Shown here: positions 40,075 to 49,689 of the stretch, piece after piece
Position numbering within the stretch: position 1 is the first letter of the stretch
Layout of the letters: every line of letters begins with the position of its first letter
Source: a virus
Length of the DNA stretch: 64,000 bases
Virus record (IMG/VR): IMGVR_UViG_3300019776_000324
Location: 250,001-314,000 of that record
Direction: 5' to 3' (one strand)
Notes under the pieces: generated by a model
The model's input: only the letters and a program-made list of their open reading frames with translations
What the model was told of the DNA's origin: nothing
Database searches by the model: none
Made by a program: the position numbers and the translations under genes

Positions 40075-42732
40075 TTGAGTTATATAGATGCACTATTTGA
40101 TCGTGAACACGATCGTATTCATGTTGTAGAACGACGAGATGGAAAGAGATGTTATCAAGAATATCCAGCCAACTATGTGTTCTACTACGAAGACCCTCGC
40201 GGTAAATTCCAAAGTATTTTTAACACACCTGTAAGTAGATTCTCTACTCGCAACAACAAAGAATTTCGCAAAGAGATTCGCATACAGTCAGGCAAGCAAT
40301 TATACGAGTCGGATATCAATCCAATCTTTCGTTGCCTAGAAGAAAACTACAAAGGACAAGACGGTCCTAAATTAAATGTAGCGTTCTTCGACATTGAGGT
40401 GGACTTTGATCCTGATCGCGGATTTAGTCCACCAAGTGATCCGTTCAATGCTATCACTGCTATTTCAGTTTACTTGCAGTGGTTAGATCAGCTAGTCACT
40501 CTAGTAGTTCCACCCAAACATATGAGCACAGAAACTGCTCAGGAAATTGCCAGCGAGTTTGAAAACACCATTATCTTCCAAGACGAAGGTGAAATGTTAA
40601 AAACATTCCTGGACTTGATTGAAGATGCTGATGCACTGTCAGGTTGGAACAGTGAAGGCTTCGATATTCCGTACACAGTTAATCGTGTTACTCGTGTGTT
40701 AAGCAAAGACGACACACGGCGCTTCTGCTTGTGGAATCAATATCCTAAAAAGCGTATGTTTGAACGCTTTGGTAACGAACAAGAAACATATGACTTGATT
40801 GGCCGTGTGCATATGGACTATATGCAACTGTATCGCAAATACACATATGAAGAGCGTCATAGTTATAGCTTGGATGCTATTCTTGAATACGAAGGTCTGG
40901 AAGGCAAGACCAAGTTTGAAGGCACACTGGATCAGCTTTACAATCAAAACTTCAAGACATTTATTGAGTATAACCGACAAGACGTTAACGGGTTGGCACA
41001 GATGGATAAGAAGTTAAAGTTCTTGGATCTTGCCAATACACTGGCGCATGAAAACACAGTGTTGCTACAGACTACCATGGGTGCTGTGGCTGTAACAGAA
41101 CAGGCTATTATTAATGAAGCACACGAGCGTGGCATGGTTGTTCCAAACCGTAAGGAACGCTATTCGGATGAAGACACTCAAGCGGCGGGTGCGTATGTTG
41201 CGTATCCACGCAAGGGCGTTCATGAATATGTCGGGTCGATAGACATTAACTCACTGTACCCTAGTGCGATTCGTGCGCTTAACATGGGACCTGAAACTAT
41301 TGTTGGTCAACTTCGACCAGTAATGACTGATCGCTATATTGCTGACAAGATGCGTAGCGGTAGTAGTTTTGCTGCGGCATGGGAAGGCTTGTTTGGTTCA
41401 TTGGAATTCACAGCAGTAATGGAAATGCAAACAGGCACAGAAATTACTATTGATTGGCAAGGCGGAGAAGAATCAGTTCACAGTGCCGCAGAAGTATGGA
41501 AGATTATCTTTGACAGTAATCAACCTTGGATGATCAGTGCCAACGGAACAATCTTTACCTATGAGCGTGAAGGTGTTATTCCCGGACTATTAAAACGCTG
41601 GTATGCCGAGCGTAAAGAAATGCAGGCTAAACTTAAACAATGTACAACGGCAGAAGATGAAGAATACTGGGATAAACGACAACTCGTTAAAAAGATTAAC
41701 CTTAATAGTTTGTATGGCGCAATTCTTAACCCTGGTTGCCGCTTTTTTGATAAGCGCATTGGACAATCTACCACACTAACTGGTCGTGCTATTGCCAAGC
41801 ATATGGATGCGTATGTAAACGAATGTATTACAGGCAAGTATGACCATGTGGGCGAATCAATCATCTATGGTGATACTGACTCTTGTTACTTTACTGCTTG
41901 GCCTGCTGTCAAGGAAGCAGTAGAGAAGGGCGAGATGGAATGGTCTAAAGATATTGCTGTCCAACTTTACAACAGTATAGCTGATCAAGTCAATGCTAGT
42001 TTCCCAGGATTTATGGAACAGTCATTCCATGTGCCTAGAGAGATGGGCAGTGTGATTAAAGGTGGCCGCGAGATTGTAGCAAGCAAAGGCTTGTTTATTA
42101 CCAAGAAGCGTTATGCTGTCCTGTATTATGACAAAGAAAACAAGCGTGTGGACACACATGGCGAACCAGGCAAAGTAAAAGCCATGGGCTTGGACTTGAA
42201 GCGTAGTGATACTCCTAAGGTTATTCAAGAATTCTTAAGCGAGATCTTAAACGATGTACTGACTGGTAAAACTCGTGAAGAAATCATTGAAAAGATTCGA
42301 AACTTTAAATATGAATTCAAAGAGCGACCAGGTTGGGAGAAGGGTAGTCCCAAGCGTGTAAACAACTTGACCAAGTATGGCAAGGAAGAAGAACGCCTAG
42401 GTAAAGCCAATATGCCAGGACATGTCCGTGCTGCACTTAACTGGAATAATTTGCGTAGAATGAACAGCGACAAGTATAGTTTACAAATTGTTGATGGAAT
42501 GAAAACTATTGTATGTAAACTAAAGCAAAATCCCCTGGGTTGGACCAGCATAGGCTATCCTACAGATGAATTGCATTTACCACAGTGGTTCAAAGAATTA
42601 CCATTTGACGATAGTGAAATGGAAGCAACAGTGGTTGATCAAAAATTAGACAACTTATTAGGTGTGCTAGAATGGGATTTAAAGTCGGCCACTAATACTG
42701 AAAACACCTTCCAAAGTTTATTCGAGTTCTAA
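40075..42732 (+). CDS. 43: Family B DNA polymerase (T4 gp43-like)
   Basis: 885 aa, near T4 gp43 length. Starts at TTG, with CGGAG 6 nt upstream. Exonuclease motifs: FFDIEVDFD (near 104-112), NSEGFDIPY (near 192), YNRQDV (near 299). Polymerase motifs: A SIDINSLYPSAIR (near 388), B KKINLNSLYGA (near 540), C YGDTDS (near 600). All catalytic acids are present, so it should be an active proofreading replicase working with the clamp at 43729 and loader at 9114. The non-ATG start and leader hairpin suggest translational control. Confidence 0.93.
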   Translation: MSYIDALFDREHDRIHVVERRDGKRCYQEYPANYVFYYEDPRGKFQSIFNTPVSRFSTRNNKEFRKEIRIQSGKQLYESDINPIFRCLEENYKGQDGPKLNVAFFDIEVDFDPDRGFSPPSDPFNAITAISVYLQWLDQLVTLVVPPKHMSTETAQEIASEFENTIIFQDEGEMLKTFLDLIEDADALSGWNSEGFDIPYTVNRVTRVLSKDDTRRFCLWNQYPKKRMFERFGNEQETYDLIGRVHMDYMQLYRKYTYEERHSYSLDAILEYEGLEGKTKFEGTLDQLYNQNFKTFIEYNRQDVNGLAQMDKKLKFLDLANTLAHENTVLLQTTMGAVAVTEQAIINEAHERGMVVPNRKERYSDEDTQAAGAYVAYPRKGVHEYVGSIDINSLYPSAIRALNMGPETIVGQLRPVMTDRYIADKMRSGSSFAAAWEGLFGSLEFTAVMEMQTGTEITIDWQGGEESVHSAAEVWKIIFDSNQPWMISANGTIFTYEREGVIPGLLKRWYAERKEMQAKLKQCTTAEDEEYWDKRQLVKKINLNSLYGAILNPGCRFFDKRIGQSTTLTGRAIAKHMDAYVNECITGKYDHVGESIIYGDTDSCYFTAWPAVKEAVEKGEMEWSKDIAVQLYNSIADQVNASFPGFMEQSFHVPREMGSVIKGGREIVASKGLFITKKRYAVLYYDKENKRVDTHGEPGKVKAMGLDLKRSDTPKVIQEFLSEILNDVLTGKTREEIIEKIRNFKYEFKERPGWEKGSPKRVNNLTKYGKEEERLGKANMPGHVRAALNWNNLRRMNSDKYSLQIVDGMKTIVCKLKQNPLGWTSIGYPTDELHLPQWFKELPFDDSEMEATVVDQKLDNLLGVLEWDLKSATNTENTFQSLFEF

Positions 42733-42733
42733 C

Positions 42734-43669
42734 ATGAAATTAAGTCAACTTGTCTCTTTTAAAAACGAACTTGAAAAACTTTCAGCAATACCAGCACATC
42801 AAACAGCTGATCTGGAAGTTAAAAAAATTACACATTTGGTTGAATCGTTTCCAACAACAGCTTCTCAATTTGATAAATTTGAACAGGCTAGACTTTCTAT
42901 TACAGAAAAATTTGTTGAACTCGAATCTCAACTTGATGAATTAAAGCAATCGATTAAGAAACAAATTGAAGATGCTGAGCGTCCTTGGTTTGCTGAAAGT
43001 TATCGTTTGTACGAGAAGGAGATGGTCTTTGAATCAGTTGACTACATTTTAAATCGTCAACCTGCTATATTAGATGAAACCAACGAGTTCTATAAAACTC
43101 GTATCACAAGATATACAAACTGGAAATATCCAGCTATGATTATTCGTCCTGGACTAGAAACACATAGCAACTATATGGTTGACTGCGATCCATTATATCT
43201 AGTTGATGAACAATACGATTTATTAACTCCGGTTATAAATCAACACAGCGAAGTTTACCAAAAAAGATTGCGCCCTTATGTTATCAACGAAAGACAGGAT
43301 GGCGAAATACTTACTCGTTTGCCCAACAACCAATTTGGATTAATACTTGCTTATAACTTTTTTAATTTTAGACCGTTAGAAGTTATTCGAAAATATCTTA
43401 CTGAACTTTATGAAAAATTAAGAACAGGCGGAGTATTGATCATGACCATAAATGACTGTGATCGGGACAAAGGTGTAATGCTAGTAGAACAACATTTTGC
43501 TTGTTATACTCCTGGAAACATGATCATCGATCTGGCAAAGAGTATCGGGTATGAAGTAGAGTTTGTTTGGGACGACCAAGGACCATCTACCTGGATCGAA
43601 TTCCGCAAACCGGGCGAGTTGATTAGTCTTAGAGGCGGTCAAACTTTGGCAACAATTGTACCAAAATAA
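42734..43669 (+). CDS. Coiled-coil protein with a methyltransferase-like C-terminal domain
   Basis: 311 aa, starting 1 nt after the polymerase stop. Residues about 1-85 are helical or coiled-coil (SITEKFVELESQLDELKQSIKKQ). The C-terminal half has FGLILAYNFFNFRPLEVIRKYLTELYEKLRTGGVLIMTINDC, which parallels post-motif I/II strands of class I SAM methyltransferases, but the GxGxG motif is not evident. It may be an inactive or divergent member. Function unknown. Confidence 0.5.
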   Translation: MKLSQLVSFKNELEKLSAIPAHQTADLEVKKITHLVESFPTTASQFDKFEQARLSITEKFVELESQLDELKQSIKKQIEDAERPWFAESYRLYEKEMVFESVDYILNRQPAILDETNEFYKTRITRYTNWKYPAMIIRPGLETHSNYMVDCDPLYLVDEQYDLLTPVINQHSEVYQKRLRPYVINERQDGEILTRLPNNQFGLILAYNFFNFRPLEVIRKYLTELYEKLRTGGVLIMTINDCDRDKGVMLVEQHFACYTPGNMIIDLAKSIGYEVEFVWDDQGPSTWIEFRKPGELISLRGGQTLATIVPK

Positions 43670-43680
43670 ATCAAAAACAG

Positions 43681-43709
43681 TTGCAAAATCTAAATAAACC
43701 AGTTATAAT
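43681..43709 (+). promoter_or_regulatory. Sigma70-type promoter, TTGCAA-17-TATAAT
   Basis: -35 TTGCAA at 43681-43686, -10 TATAAT at 43704-43709. The spacer contains CTAAATAA. A leader with AAGGAG leads to the ATG at 43729. Confidence 0.7.
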
Positions 43710-43728
43710 CAACAACAAGGAGAATTAC

Positions 43729-44451
43729 ATGAGAGATCACTTATTAGACTTAGTAGAACACACGCACGACTTAGGTTGCATTGACCTAGTTAAAATTACA
43801 GGAACTGCCCAAGAGACAGATATCTTTGGTATTGCCGAAGATCGTAGCGTTATTGTAGAAGGCAAGTATGCTGGCCCAGTGGGAGAATTTGTTGGCTTAT
43901 TTGGTATGCCAAACTTGGCAAAACTTAAGGTATTGTTAAACTTGCAAGAGTACAAAGAAGATGCCAAACTCAGTATCACTAACAAAGCTGATGGCACATT
44001 AGATGGCATCAACTTTGAAAACAAATCAGGCGACTTTAAAAACAACTATCGTTTCATGACAGCGGCTGCAGTTAACGAAAAGGCTAAGACAGCTAAGATG
44101 CGCCCAGTTACATGGCAAGTTGAGTTTACTCCTACTGTAGGATCAATCCAGCGTTTAAAAATGCAAGCACAGGCCAATGCCGAGGAACCAACATTCCAAG
44201 TTAGCACTGATGGTAGTGATTTAAAATTTGCATTTGGTGATCATTCAACTCACAGTGGTAACTTTGTATTCCAATCTGGTGTAGGCGGACAACTCAAACG
44301 AGCATGGTCATATCCAATTGCTCATGTCATTAGTATTTTAAATTTAACTGGTGACAAGACTATGCGTTTCAGTGATGACGGTGTTGCAGAGATTACTGTT
44401 GATTCTGGCTTGGCTGTTTATAGTTACAAGATTCCAGCGCAGTCTAAATAA
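43729..44451 (+). CDS. 45: Sliding clamp (T4 gp45-like)
   Basis: 240 aa from the ATG at 43729 with AAGGAG 7 nt upstream; a TTG in the -35 box is not the start. The sequence has the two-domain alternating pattern of gp45 clamps (VIVEGKYAGPVGEFVGLFGMPNLAKLKVLLN; GVGGQLKRAWSYPIAHVISILNLTGDKTMRFSDDGV). Trimeric ring giving processivity to gp43; in T4 it also activates late transcription, which fits the late promoters seen. Confidence 0.85.
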   Translation: MRDHLLDLVEHTHDLGCIDLVKITGTAQETDIFGIAEDRSVIVEGKYAGPVGEFVGLFGMPNLAKLKVLLNLQEYKEDAKLSITNKADGTLDGINFENKSGDFKNNYRFMTAAAVNEKAKTAKMRPVTWQVEFTPTVGSIQRLKMQAQANAEEPTFQVSTDGSDLKFAFGDHSTHSGNFVFQSGVGGQLKRAWSYPIAHVISILNLTGDKTMRFSDDGVAEITVDSGLAVYSYKIPAQSK

Positions 44452-44454
44452 TCA

Positions 44455-45075
44455 ATGGGGGCTCCTTATACTATCCTGGATCACATTCAACTTGACTGTG
44501 ATTCAGCTACTGACATTGTTGTTGAAATTGGTAGCGAAAATGGAGAGGGGAGCAGTCGATGGTTATATCAGTGGTCTAGTAACCGTGATGTAAAATTTTA
44601 TAGTATAGATGTAGAGCACAGTGAAAGAGAAATAAGTTATCCAGAAATACCTTGGGTAGTATCGGAATCTGGATCATTGTGGTGTAAAAACATATTACCA
44701 ACTCTAAATAAAGCTATTAAAGTATTATACTTAGATAATTTTGATTACATGTACAACACTAACAACCCATCGGTATTGGAACAGTATGCTCGTCAAGTAA
44801 CCTTGTATGCGCAACGAGGAGTAGTTATGAATAATCAAAATTGCATGGAAGAACATCGATTACAAGTTGAATATTGTTTACCGTACATGGCAGAACAATC
44901 TGTAATTATAATGGATGATACTTATTATGACCCAGCATTAGAATTTCAACCAGCAAACGAACTTCCACAATGGTATGGTAAATGTGCTACTGCTATGCCA
45001 CTAATGATCGAAGCTGGATATTCTATAATTAGAGACCAAGAACACAATATAAATTATGCCATTAAATCAAGATAA
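44455..45075 (+). CDS. Class I methyltransferase-like protein
   Basis: 206 aa. VVEIGSENGEGSSRWLY (residues about 22-38) resembles motif I, FYSIDVEHSE motif II, and VLYLDNFDYMYN the DxD-like post-II segment of macrocin-O-methyltransferase-type enzymes. Overlaps the dpdA-like gene by 20 nt, so a role in the same DNA-modification pathway is possible but unproven. Confidence 0.55.
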   Translation: MGAPYTILDHIQLDCDSATDIVVEIGSENGEGSSRWLYQWSSNRDVKFYSIDVEHSEREISYPEIPWVVSESGSLWCKNILPTLNKAIKVLYLDNFDYMYNTNNPSVLEQYARQVTLYAQRGVVMNNQNCMEEHRLQVEYCLPYMAEQSVIIMDDTYYDPALEFQPANELPQWYGKCATAMPLMIEAGYSIIRDQEHNINYAIKSR

Positions 45076-46693
45076 CTTAACAGCCAAACAAAACGATTAC
45101 GCTGTATTCTTACCAGCTATCAGTGGCTTCTATGCTACTTTTGTCGGTAAACAACGAGATCCAGTAAATGGACCTTATGTAGATCCAGCTCGCTTGCCAG
45201 CTGGCATTCCGGACATGGAAATGCTTAACTGGCTTAATCCACAGAAAGGTATGTTTCCGTACAAGTGGTCTTTGTACTCAGGCGGACATGCTAACTTAGA
45301 TCTTAACAAACAAGACTGGTCCGAAGACATGGTTCGCAATCGCGATCCGGGTTCAGTTATCCTTGGCGACTCGGGTGGATTCCAGATTGCTAAAGGCTTG
45401 TGGGAAGGTGACTGGAAGGCTAACAGTGGTTGTCCTAAAGCGCAGAAGAAGCGTGATGCTGTACTTAAATGGTTAGATGGTGTTGCTGACTATGGCATGA
45501 TTCTTGATATTCCAACTTGGGTTATCCACGATAAGAAAGCCAGTGCCGCTTGTCAAATTACCACACTTCAAGAAGCTGTGGACGCTACCAAGTACAACAA
45601 CGACTACTTTATGAAGCATCGCAAAGGTGTTAAGAATGGTGGTGCCAAGTTCTTAAATGTTTTACAAGGTGCTAATCATGCTGACGCAGATCGTTGGTAT
45701 GAAACAATGAAACACTATTGTGATCCTAAAGTATATCCAGACACACATTTTAATGGCTGGTCCATGGGTGGTCAGAACATGTGTGATGTACACTTGGTAC
45801 TTCGTCGGTTGGTAGCACTTAGACACGATGGCTTGCTACAAGAAGGTGTTCACGATTGGATGCACTTCTTGGGCACAAGCAAACTAGAGTGGGCAGTATT
45901 ATTAACAGACATTCAACGAGCTGTTCGCAAATATGTTAATCCTGCATTTACTATTAGTTTTGACTGCGCTAGTCCATTCTTAGCCACAGCTAACGGACAA
46001 GTATATCATCATATTGACTTGCCACACAATGACAAGTGGTGTTATCGAATGAGTCCTATTGTGGACGATAAGAAATATGCCACAGACACTCGTCCATATG
46101 GTCCTACAGTAGTTCAAGAAGGCTATGTTGATCACTTTGATGAAAGTCCAATCAGCCGAGAGCTTAAGATGAAAGACATTTGCATCTATAAAGCAGGTGT
46201 TCGTAAAACTGATGCTGAACTAAACGGAGAAACATTTGATCCCAACAACATGAATCATTTCCATGTTGCTCCAGACTTAAACAAAATTGGTAAGAATGGC
46301 AAGACATCATGGGATAGTTTCAGTTATGCATTGTTAATGGGCCATAATGTTTGGATGCACTTGGAAGCAGTACAACGAGCCAACCGTGAATACGATGCTG
46401 GATCTTGGCCCAAGATGATGTGGAACGAAAACGGTGACCATGCCCGCTTTAAAGACATTGTGGATGCTATCTTTGCCACATCTGATCGTGCAGAAGCTGA
46501 AGCTATCATTGAACACTATGATCGCTATTGGATGGACATTGTTGGTACTCGTGGATTCAAAGGCAAGAAAGCCAAGAACGCACACAGTCAGTTTAATGCC
46601 TTGTTTGAAGTTGATGACAATGACGGAGTCGACGGCGACGAAGTGGAATTTGATGAGTCAAAACTGGATCACTTGGGAGACCAAATTGTTTAA
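45056..46693 (+). CDS. dpdA: DpdA-like DNA 7-deazaguanine transglycosylase
   Basis: 545 aa member of the tRNA-guanine transglycosylase fold. VILGDSGGFQIAKG (residues about 100-113) is the base-recognition DSGGFQ motif. FNGWSMGG (near 233) and ISFDCASPF (near 300) match the downstream substrate loop and nucleophile Asp block (FDCVLP in bacterial Tgt). The Cys zinc site of Tgt is not seen. With folE, queD and queE in the same window, it is best read as the enzyme that exchanges guanine in phage DNA for a 7-deazaguanine. The long C-terminal extension is phage-specific. Confidence 0.78.
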   Translation: MPLNQDNLTAKQNDYAVFLPAISGFYATFVGKQRDPVNGPYVDPARLPAGIPDMEMLNWLNPQKGMFPYKWSLYSGGHANLDLNKQDWSEDMVRNRDPGSVILGDSGGFQIAKGLWEGDWKANSGCPKAQKKRDAVLKWLDGVADYGMILDIPTWVIHDKKASAACQITTLQEAVDATKYNNDYFMKHRKGVKNGGAKFLNVLQGANHADADRWYETMKHYCDPKVYPDTHFNGWSMGGQNMCDVHLVLRRLVALRHDGLLQEGVHDWMHFLGTSKLEWAVLLTDIQRAVRKYVNPAFTISFDCASPFLATANGQVYHHIDLPHNDKWCYRMSPIVDDKKYATDTRPYGPTVVQEGYVDHFDESPISRELKMKDICIYKAGVRKTDAELNGETFDPNNMNHFHVAPDLNKIGKNGKTSWDSFSYALLMGHNVWMHLEAVQRANREYDAGSWPKMMWNENGDHARFKDIVDAIFATSDRAEAEAIIEHYDRYWMDIVGTRGFKGKKAKNAHSQFNALFEVDDNDGVDGDEVEFDESKLDHLGDQIV

Positions 46694-47048
46694 TCCAATT
46701 TTTATTCCGTTGGTGTTGTTGTTTATTAAACATTGGTATGTTGATTTTGTCAATCAAACACAGGACGAAATTGACAGCAAAGGTACCTACGGTGGACTGG
46801 ATGGCATGTCACACAGTGCCAAACACGGATTAGGAACTATATTTGTATTTTTATTAGTAGGATTAGATCCAGCACTATCTGTAACACTAGGTGCAATTGA
46901 TATGGTTGTACACTATCACATCGATTGGATCAAAATGCGGTTTGGTACTCGTGATGTTGCTACTAAGGAATTTTGGAACCAATTAGGGTTAGATCAGTTA
47001 GCACACGCTCTAACCTATATTGGACTTGTTTGGTTATTATGGATATAA
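46686..47048 (+). CDS. DUF3307 membrane protein
   Basis: 120 aa from the TTG at 46686, with GGGAG 6 nt upstream; an ATG at 46653 is the alternative. Three hydrophobic helices. HWYVDFVNQ (near 14), MSHSAKHGL (near 37), DMVVHYHIDWIKM and LDQLAHALTYI match the conserved His/Asp pattern of DUF3307. Overlaps the dpdA-like stop. Function of the family is unknown. Confidence 0.62.
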   Translation: MFNPIFIPLVLLFIKHWYVDFVNQTQDEIDSKGTYGGLDGMSHSAKHGLGTIFVFLLVGLDPALSVTLGAIDMVVHYHIDWIKMRFGTRDVATKEFWNQLGLDQLAHALTYIGLVWLLWI

Positions 47049-47050
47049 AA

Positions 47051-47257
47051 ATGATTGATAAATTACAGCACAGACTCAACCACTTAGAAAACGATCATGC
47101 TGCACTTAACAAGCGTATTGACGGAATGGAATCAACTGGTGTCTTTGAAGATGCTACCTTAGAGGTTTTGAAGAAGCAAAGGTTGCATTTGAAGGACGAA
47201 ATCTCTAAAATAAAACTTCAACTTGCATACGAAGCTGGACAACAGGAAAACGATTAA
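47051..47257 (+). CDS. YdcH/DUF465-like small helical protein
   Basis: 68 aa. HRLNHLENDHAALNKRIDGME, then VLKKQRLHLKDEISKI: the two-helix hairpin with the LKKQRLxLKDEI signature of DUF465. Stop overlaps the next ATG (TAATG). Function unknown. Confidence 0.65.
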   Translation: MIDKLQHRLNHLENDHAALNKRIDGMESTGVFEDATLEVLKKQRLHLKDEISKIKLQLAYEAGQQEND

Positions 47258-47790
47258 TGATTAGAGATGGGCACGATGATGTAAGTTTCTTTGTAGGAAC
47301 TGAAGTAGAACACACTCCTGCATTTGGACAAATTACATTATTTGTAGTAGGCTTACAGTCTATAGCAGATATTAAGAACGCACTTAAGACACACCGTGCT
47401 CTAGGCGGATACCTTGTTACCCATATATATTTTGGTGCTAACCAAAGTTTTCCTAACCCAGAATATAGTGATGCTCCTACCTGGCGTGATTGGGAAGGAA
47501 TGATTAATACATTCTTGCAAGACGGATACTTATGCACACTTGATATTGATGTAAAGTGTGTAGAAGGCCTGCTTGAATCTCCGTTGGTGGAATACCACAA
47601 CTTTATTCCAATGATTTCTATTAAACTCCCTTATATTAACCAACTTGGATACAATGCAACTATTAAACTTGATGACAAAGATTTTAAAGCAACCAACCCG
47701 GGCGTCTGGTGCCACTCGCTACACAGCTTACAAAAGCGCGAGGTGTTTACTGACTGGTCTAAATACACAAAGGACGAAGTAATTAAATGA
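47257..47790 (+). CDS. Unknown protein, 177 aa
   Basis: TAATG start and ATGA end tie it to both neighbours. Alpha/beta pattern with SFFVGTEVEHTPAFGQITLFVVG at the N-terminus and a PTWRDWEGMINTFLQDG helix near 75. No recognised catalytic site. Perhaps connected to the deazaguanine genes by position only. Confidence 0.5.
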   Translation: MIRDGHDDVSFFVGTEVEHTPAFGQITLFVVGLQSIADIKNALKTHRALGGYLVTHIYFGANQSFPNPEYSDAPTWRDWEGMINTFLQDGYLCTLDIDVKCVEGLLESPLVEYHNFIPMISIKLPYINQLGYNATIKLDDKDFKATNPGVWCHSLHSLQKREVFTDWSKYTKDEVIK

Positions 47791-48251
47791 TACAAGAACA
47801 ACGAGAAACAATAGAGAGAATTAAATCCGCAGCCAATCGTAAGATATGGGTTACTTTCCAGCGAGAAGGTATTCACTGCTATCCTGCGGCAGCAACAGAT
47901 CCTGCGTTAAATACTAACGATGAATACAATGTTGCGTTCCTTGCTAGCCCTCACCGTCATATCTTTCACTTTAGGGTGTCAATCAATGTCTTCCACAATG
48001 ACCGAGACATTGAGTTCATCCAGTTCAAACGCTGGCTCGAGAACTTATACAGTGGGACCGGTCCCTATAATGAAAATCGAGTTTTAGAACTCAACTACAA
48101 GTCCTGCGAAATGATTGCAGACGACTTGTACTTACAAATTGCAGGCCGCTATCCTGGTCGTGCTGTAGAAATCGAAGTGTCCGAAGACGGCGAGAACGGA
48201 TGCTTGATTAGTTATAACCTTACTCGTCCAACACAATCAATTGTAATTTAA
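47787..48251 (+). CDS. Unknown protein, possibly tunnelling-fold (QueD-like)
   Basis: 154 aa, ATGA-coupled. SPHRHIFHFRVSINVFHNDRDIEF (residues about 51-74) has the His-rich strand pattern of 6-pyruvoyl-tetrahydropterin-synthase-like proteins. KSCEMIADDLYLQIAGRYPGRAVEIEVSEDGENG (about 106-139) resembles the late helix and Glu-containing strand. Tentative; QueD proper is at 55675. Proximity to the dpdA-like gene makes the idea worth testing. Confidence 0.4.
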   Translation: MIQEQRETIERIKSAANRKIWVTFQREGIHCYPAAATDPALNTNDEYNVAFLASPHRHIFHFRVSINVFHNDRDIEFIQFKRWLENLYSGTGPYNENRVLELNYKSCEMIADDLYLQIAGRYPGRAVEIEVSEDGENGCLISYNLTRPTQSIVI

Positions 48252-48263
48252 AAAGGAAATAAA

Positions 48264-48491
48264 ATGGGAAAGCCACAACATCGTGTAAACCCTAGAGCTT
48301 TGCAAGCATTGGAAGATTTGTCAAACTATTTGGAATTCTGTGTAGACTACGGTTACAGATATCGCGAAGAAGATTTGTATAACTTCAAAGCGTATGCTTG
48401 GCAACAGTACAACAAGTTTAGCCAGGGTAAAAATGCCAAGAACATGTGGGATGAAGATTCACGCAGATTCTCAGGATATCGCCGTGCGTAA
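48264..48491 (+). CDS. Unknown small protein, 75 aa
   Basis: RBS AAAAGGAAA. Tyr/Arg-rich helical protein (LSNYLEFCVDYGYRYREEDLYNF). Overlaps the glycosyltransferase start by 8 nt. No family recognised. Confidence 0.5.
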   Translation: MGKPQHRVNPRALQALEDLSNYLEFCVDYGYRYREEDLYNFKAYAWQQYNKFSQGKNAKNMWDEDSRRFSGYRRA

Positions 48492-49689
48492 GTTATTCTA
48501 CATGGGCTTAGAGAGTTATGAGGCTCGCTATACCTTACAACTAACTGAATGGAATCGGCGTGTGTTTGATCGTCGCGGACTAGATGTGGTATATGTTCCA
48601 GGCCAAACCATTGACGACACTCAGGCTATCTGTGTAGGACAAGTATTAGATGCACATGGTCGTAGTTACTTTGGTATGAGTCAGATGATGAATCTGGTTC
48701 AAATGATGCGTAACGGAGAAGTTACCAGTGAAGATGTTATCTACTTCGAAGACATGTTCCAGCCTGGCATTGAAAGTTTGCCATACATCATGGATCAAGT
48801 TCCAGTAACACATCGTCCGCGTGTGTATGTACGCTGTCTAGCACAAGCTATTGACCCAGATGACTTTGTTCATGTATGGGGCATGCAAAAGTGGATGGAC
48901 TTGTACGAAAAGATGGTCAATGAGTTTGTTACAGGCGTACTAGCTACTAACGAAGAGATGGTAGCTCATATGCGTATTGCAGGCTGGTCGGCTCCAATTT
49001 ACAATATTAGTGGACTAGCATTTGGCAAAGAAGAAGTTCTAGAGCGTATAGGTGGCTCGCAAAATATTAAACCGTTTGACCAACGCAAGATGCGTGTGGG
49101 CTTTGCCGCTAGGTTTGACCAAGAGAAGCAACCAGACTTCTTTATGGACTTGATTGATATGTATCACGATCAGGGCAAACACAAGGATGTAGAGTTTGCT
49201 ATATTCCAAGGTGGCCCGTTGCGTAGTAACAATCAAAAGTATATCGATCGTGCTCGTCAGTTAGAGCGTGAAGGTAAACTTAAAATTTATGAGAACCTAA
49301 AGAAAAATGATTATTATAATCTCCTTAATGATACTCGTGTGCTTTTCAATTGCGCTTTACAAGACTGGGTATCAAACACAGTATCCGAAGCAGATACACT
49401 TGGATCGAATGTTCTATTTCCTGCTTATCGTTCTTTTCCTGAAACTTTCGCAGATGATCCTAACAGGCTTTACATTCCTTGGTCAATAGATGATGCTTAT
49501 CACAAGTTAGAAAACTTGCTAGGTGAACTACATCATAACACAGGACTTATTAGTGACTGGACCGATGGTACTGTGGATCGTGTTGTAGACATTTTAGAAG
49601 GCAAAGGCGAACAATGGAATCGTGCAGGTAATCGCTATCGTGATCATGTAAGCCAAGCCAAGTATCATGTAAGAAAGATCGAAGGATGA
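48484..49689 (+). CDS. GT-B (GT4-like) glycosyltransferase
   Basis: 401 aa from GTG at 48484 with AGGA 8 nt upstream; ATG at 48502 is the alternative. The C-terminal half has MRVGFAARFDQEKQPDFFMDLIDMY (near 198) and later DYYNLLNDTRVLFNCALQDWVSNTVSEADTLG (near 277), the donor-binding pattern of retaining GT-B enzymes. It may glycosylate phage DNA (as T4 alpha-glucosyltransferase does), virion proteins or host glycan. Overlaps the epimerase gene by ATGA. Confidence 0.7.
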   Translation: MRKLFYMGLESYEARYTLQLTEWNRRVFDRRGLDVVYVPGQTIDDTQAICVGQVLDAHGRSYFGMSQMMNLVQMMRNGEVTSEDVIYFEDMFQPGIESLPYIMDQVPVTHRPRVYVRCLAQAIDPDDFVHVWGMQKWMDLYEKMVNEFVTGVLATNEEMVAHMRIAGWSAPIYNISGLAFGKEEVLERIGGSQNIKPFDQRKMRVGFAARFDQEKQPDFFMDLIDMYHDQGKHKDVEFAIFQGGPLRSNNQKYIDRARQLEREGKLKIYENLKKNDYYNLLNDTRVLFNCALQDWVSNTVSEADTLGSNVLFPAYRSFPETFADDPNRLYIPWSIDDAYHKLENLLGELHHNTGLISDWTDGTVDRVVDILEGKGEQWNRAGNRYRDHVSQAKYHVRKIEG

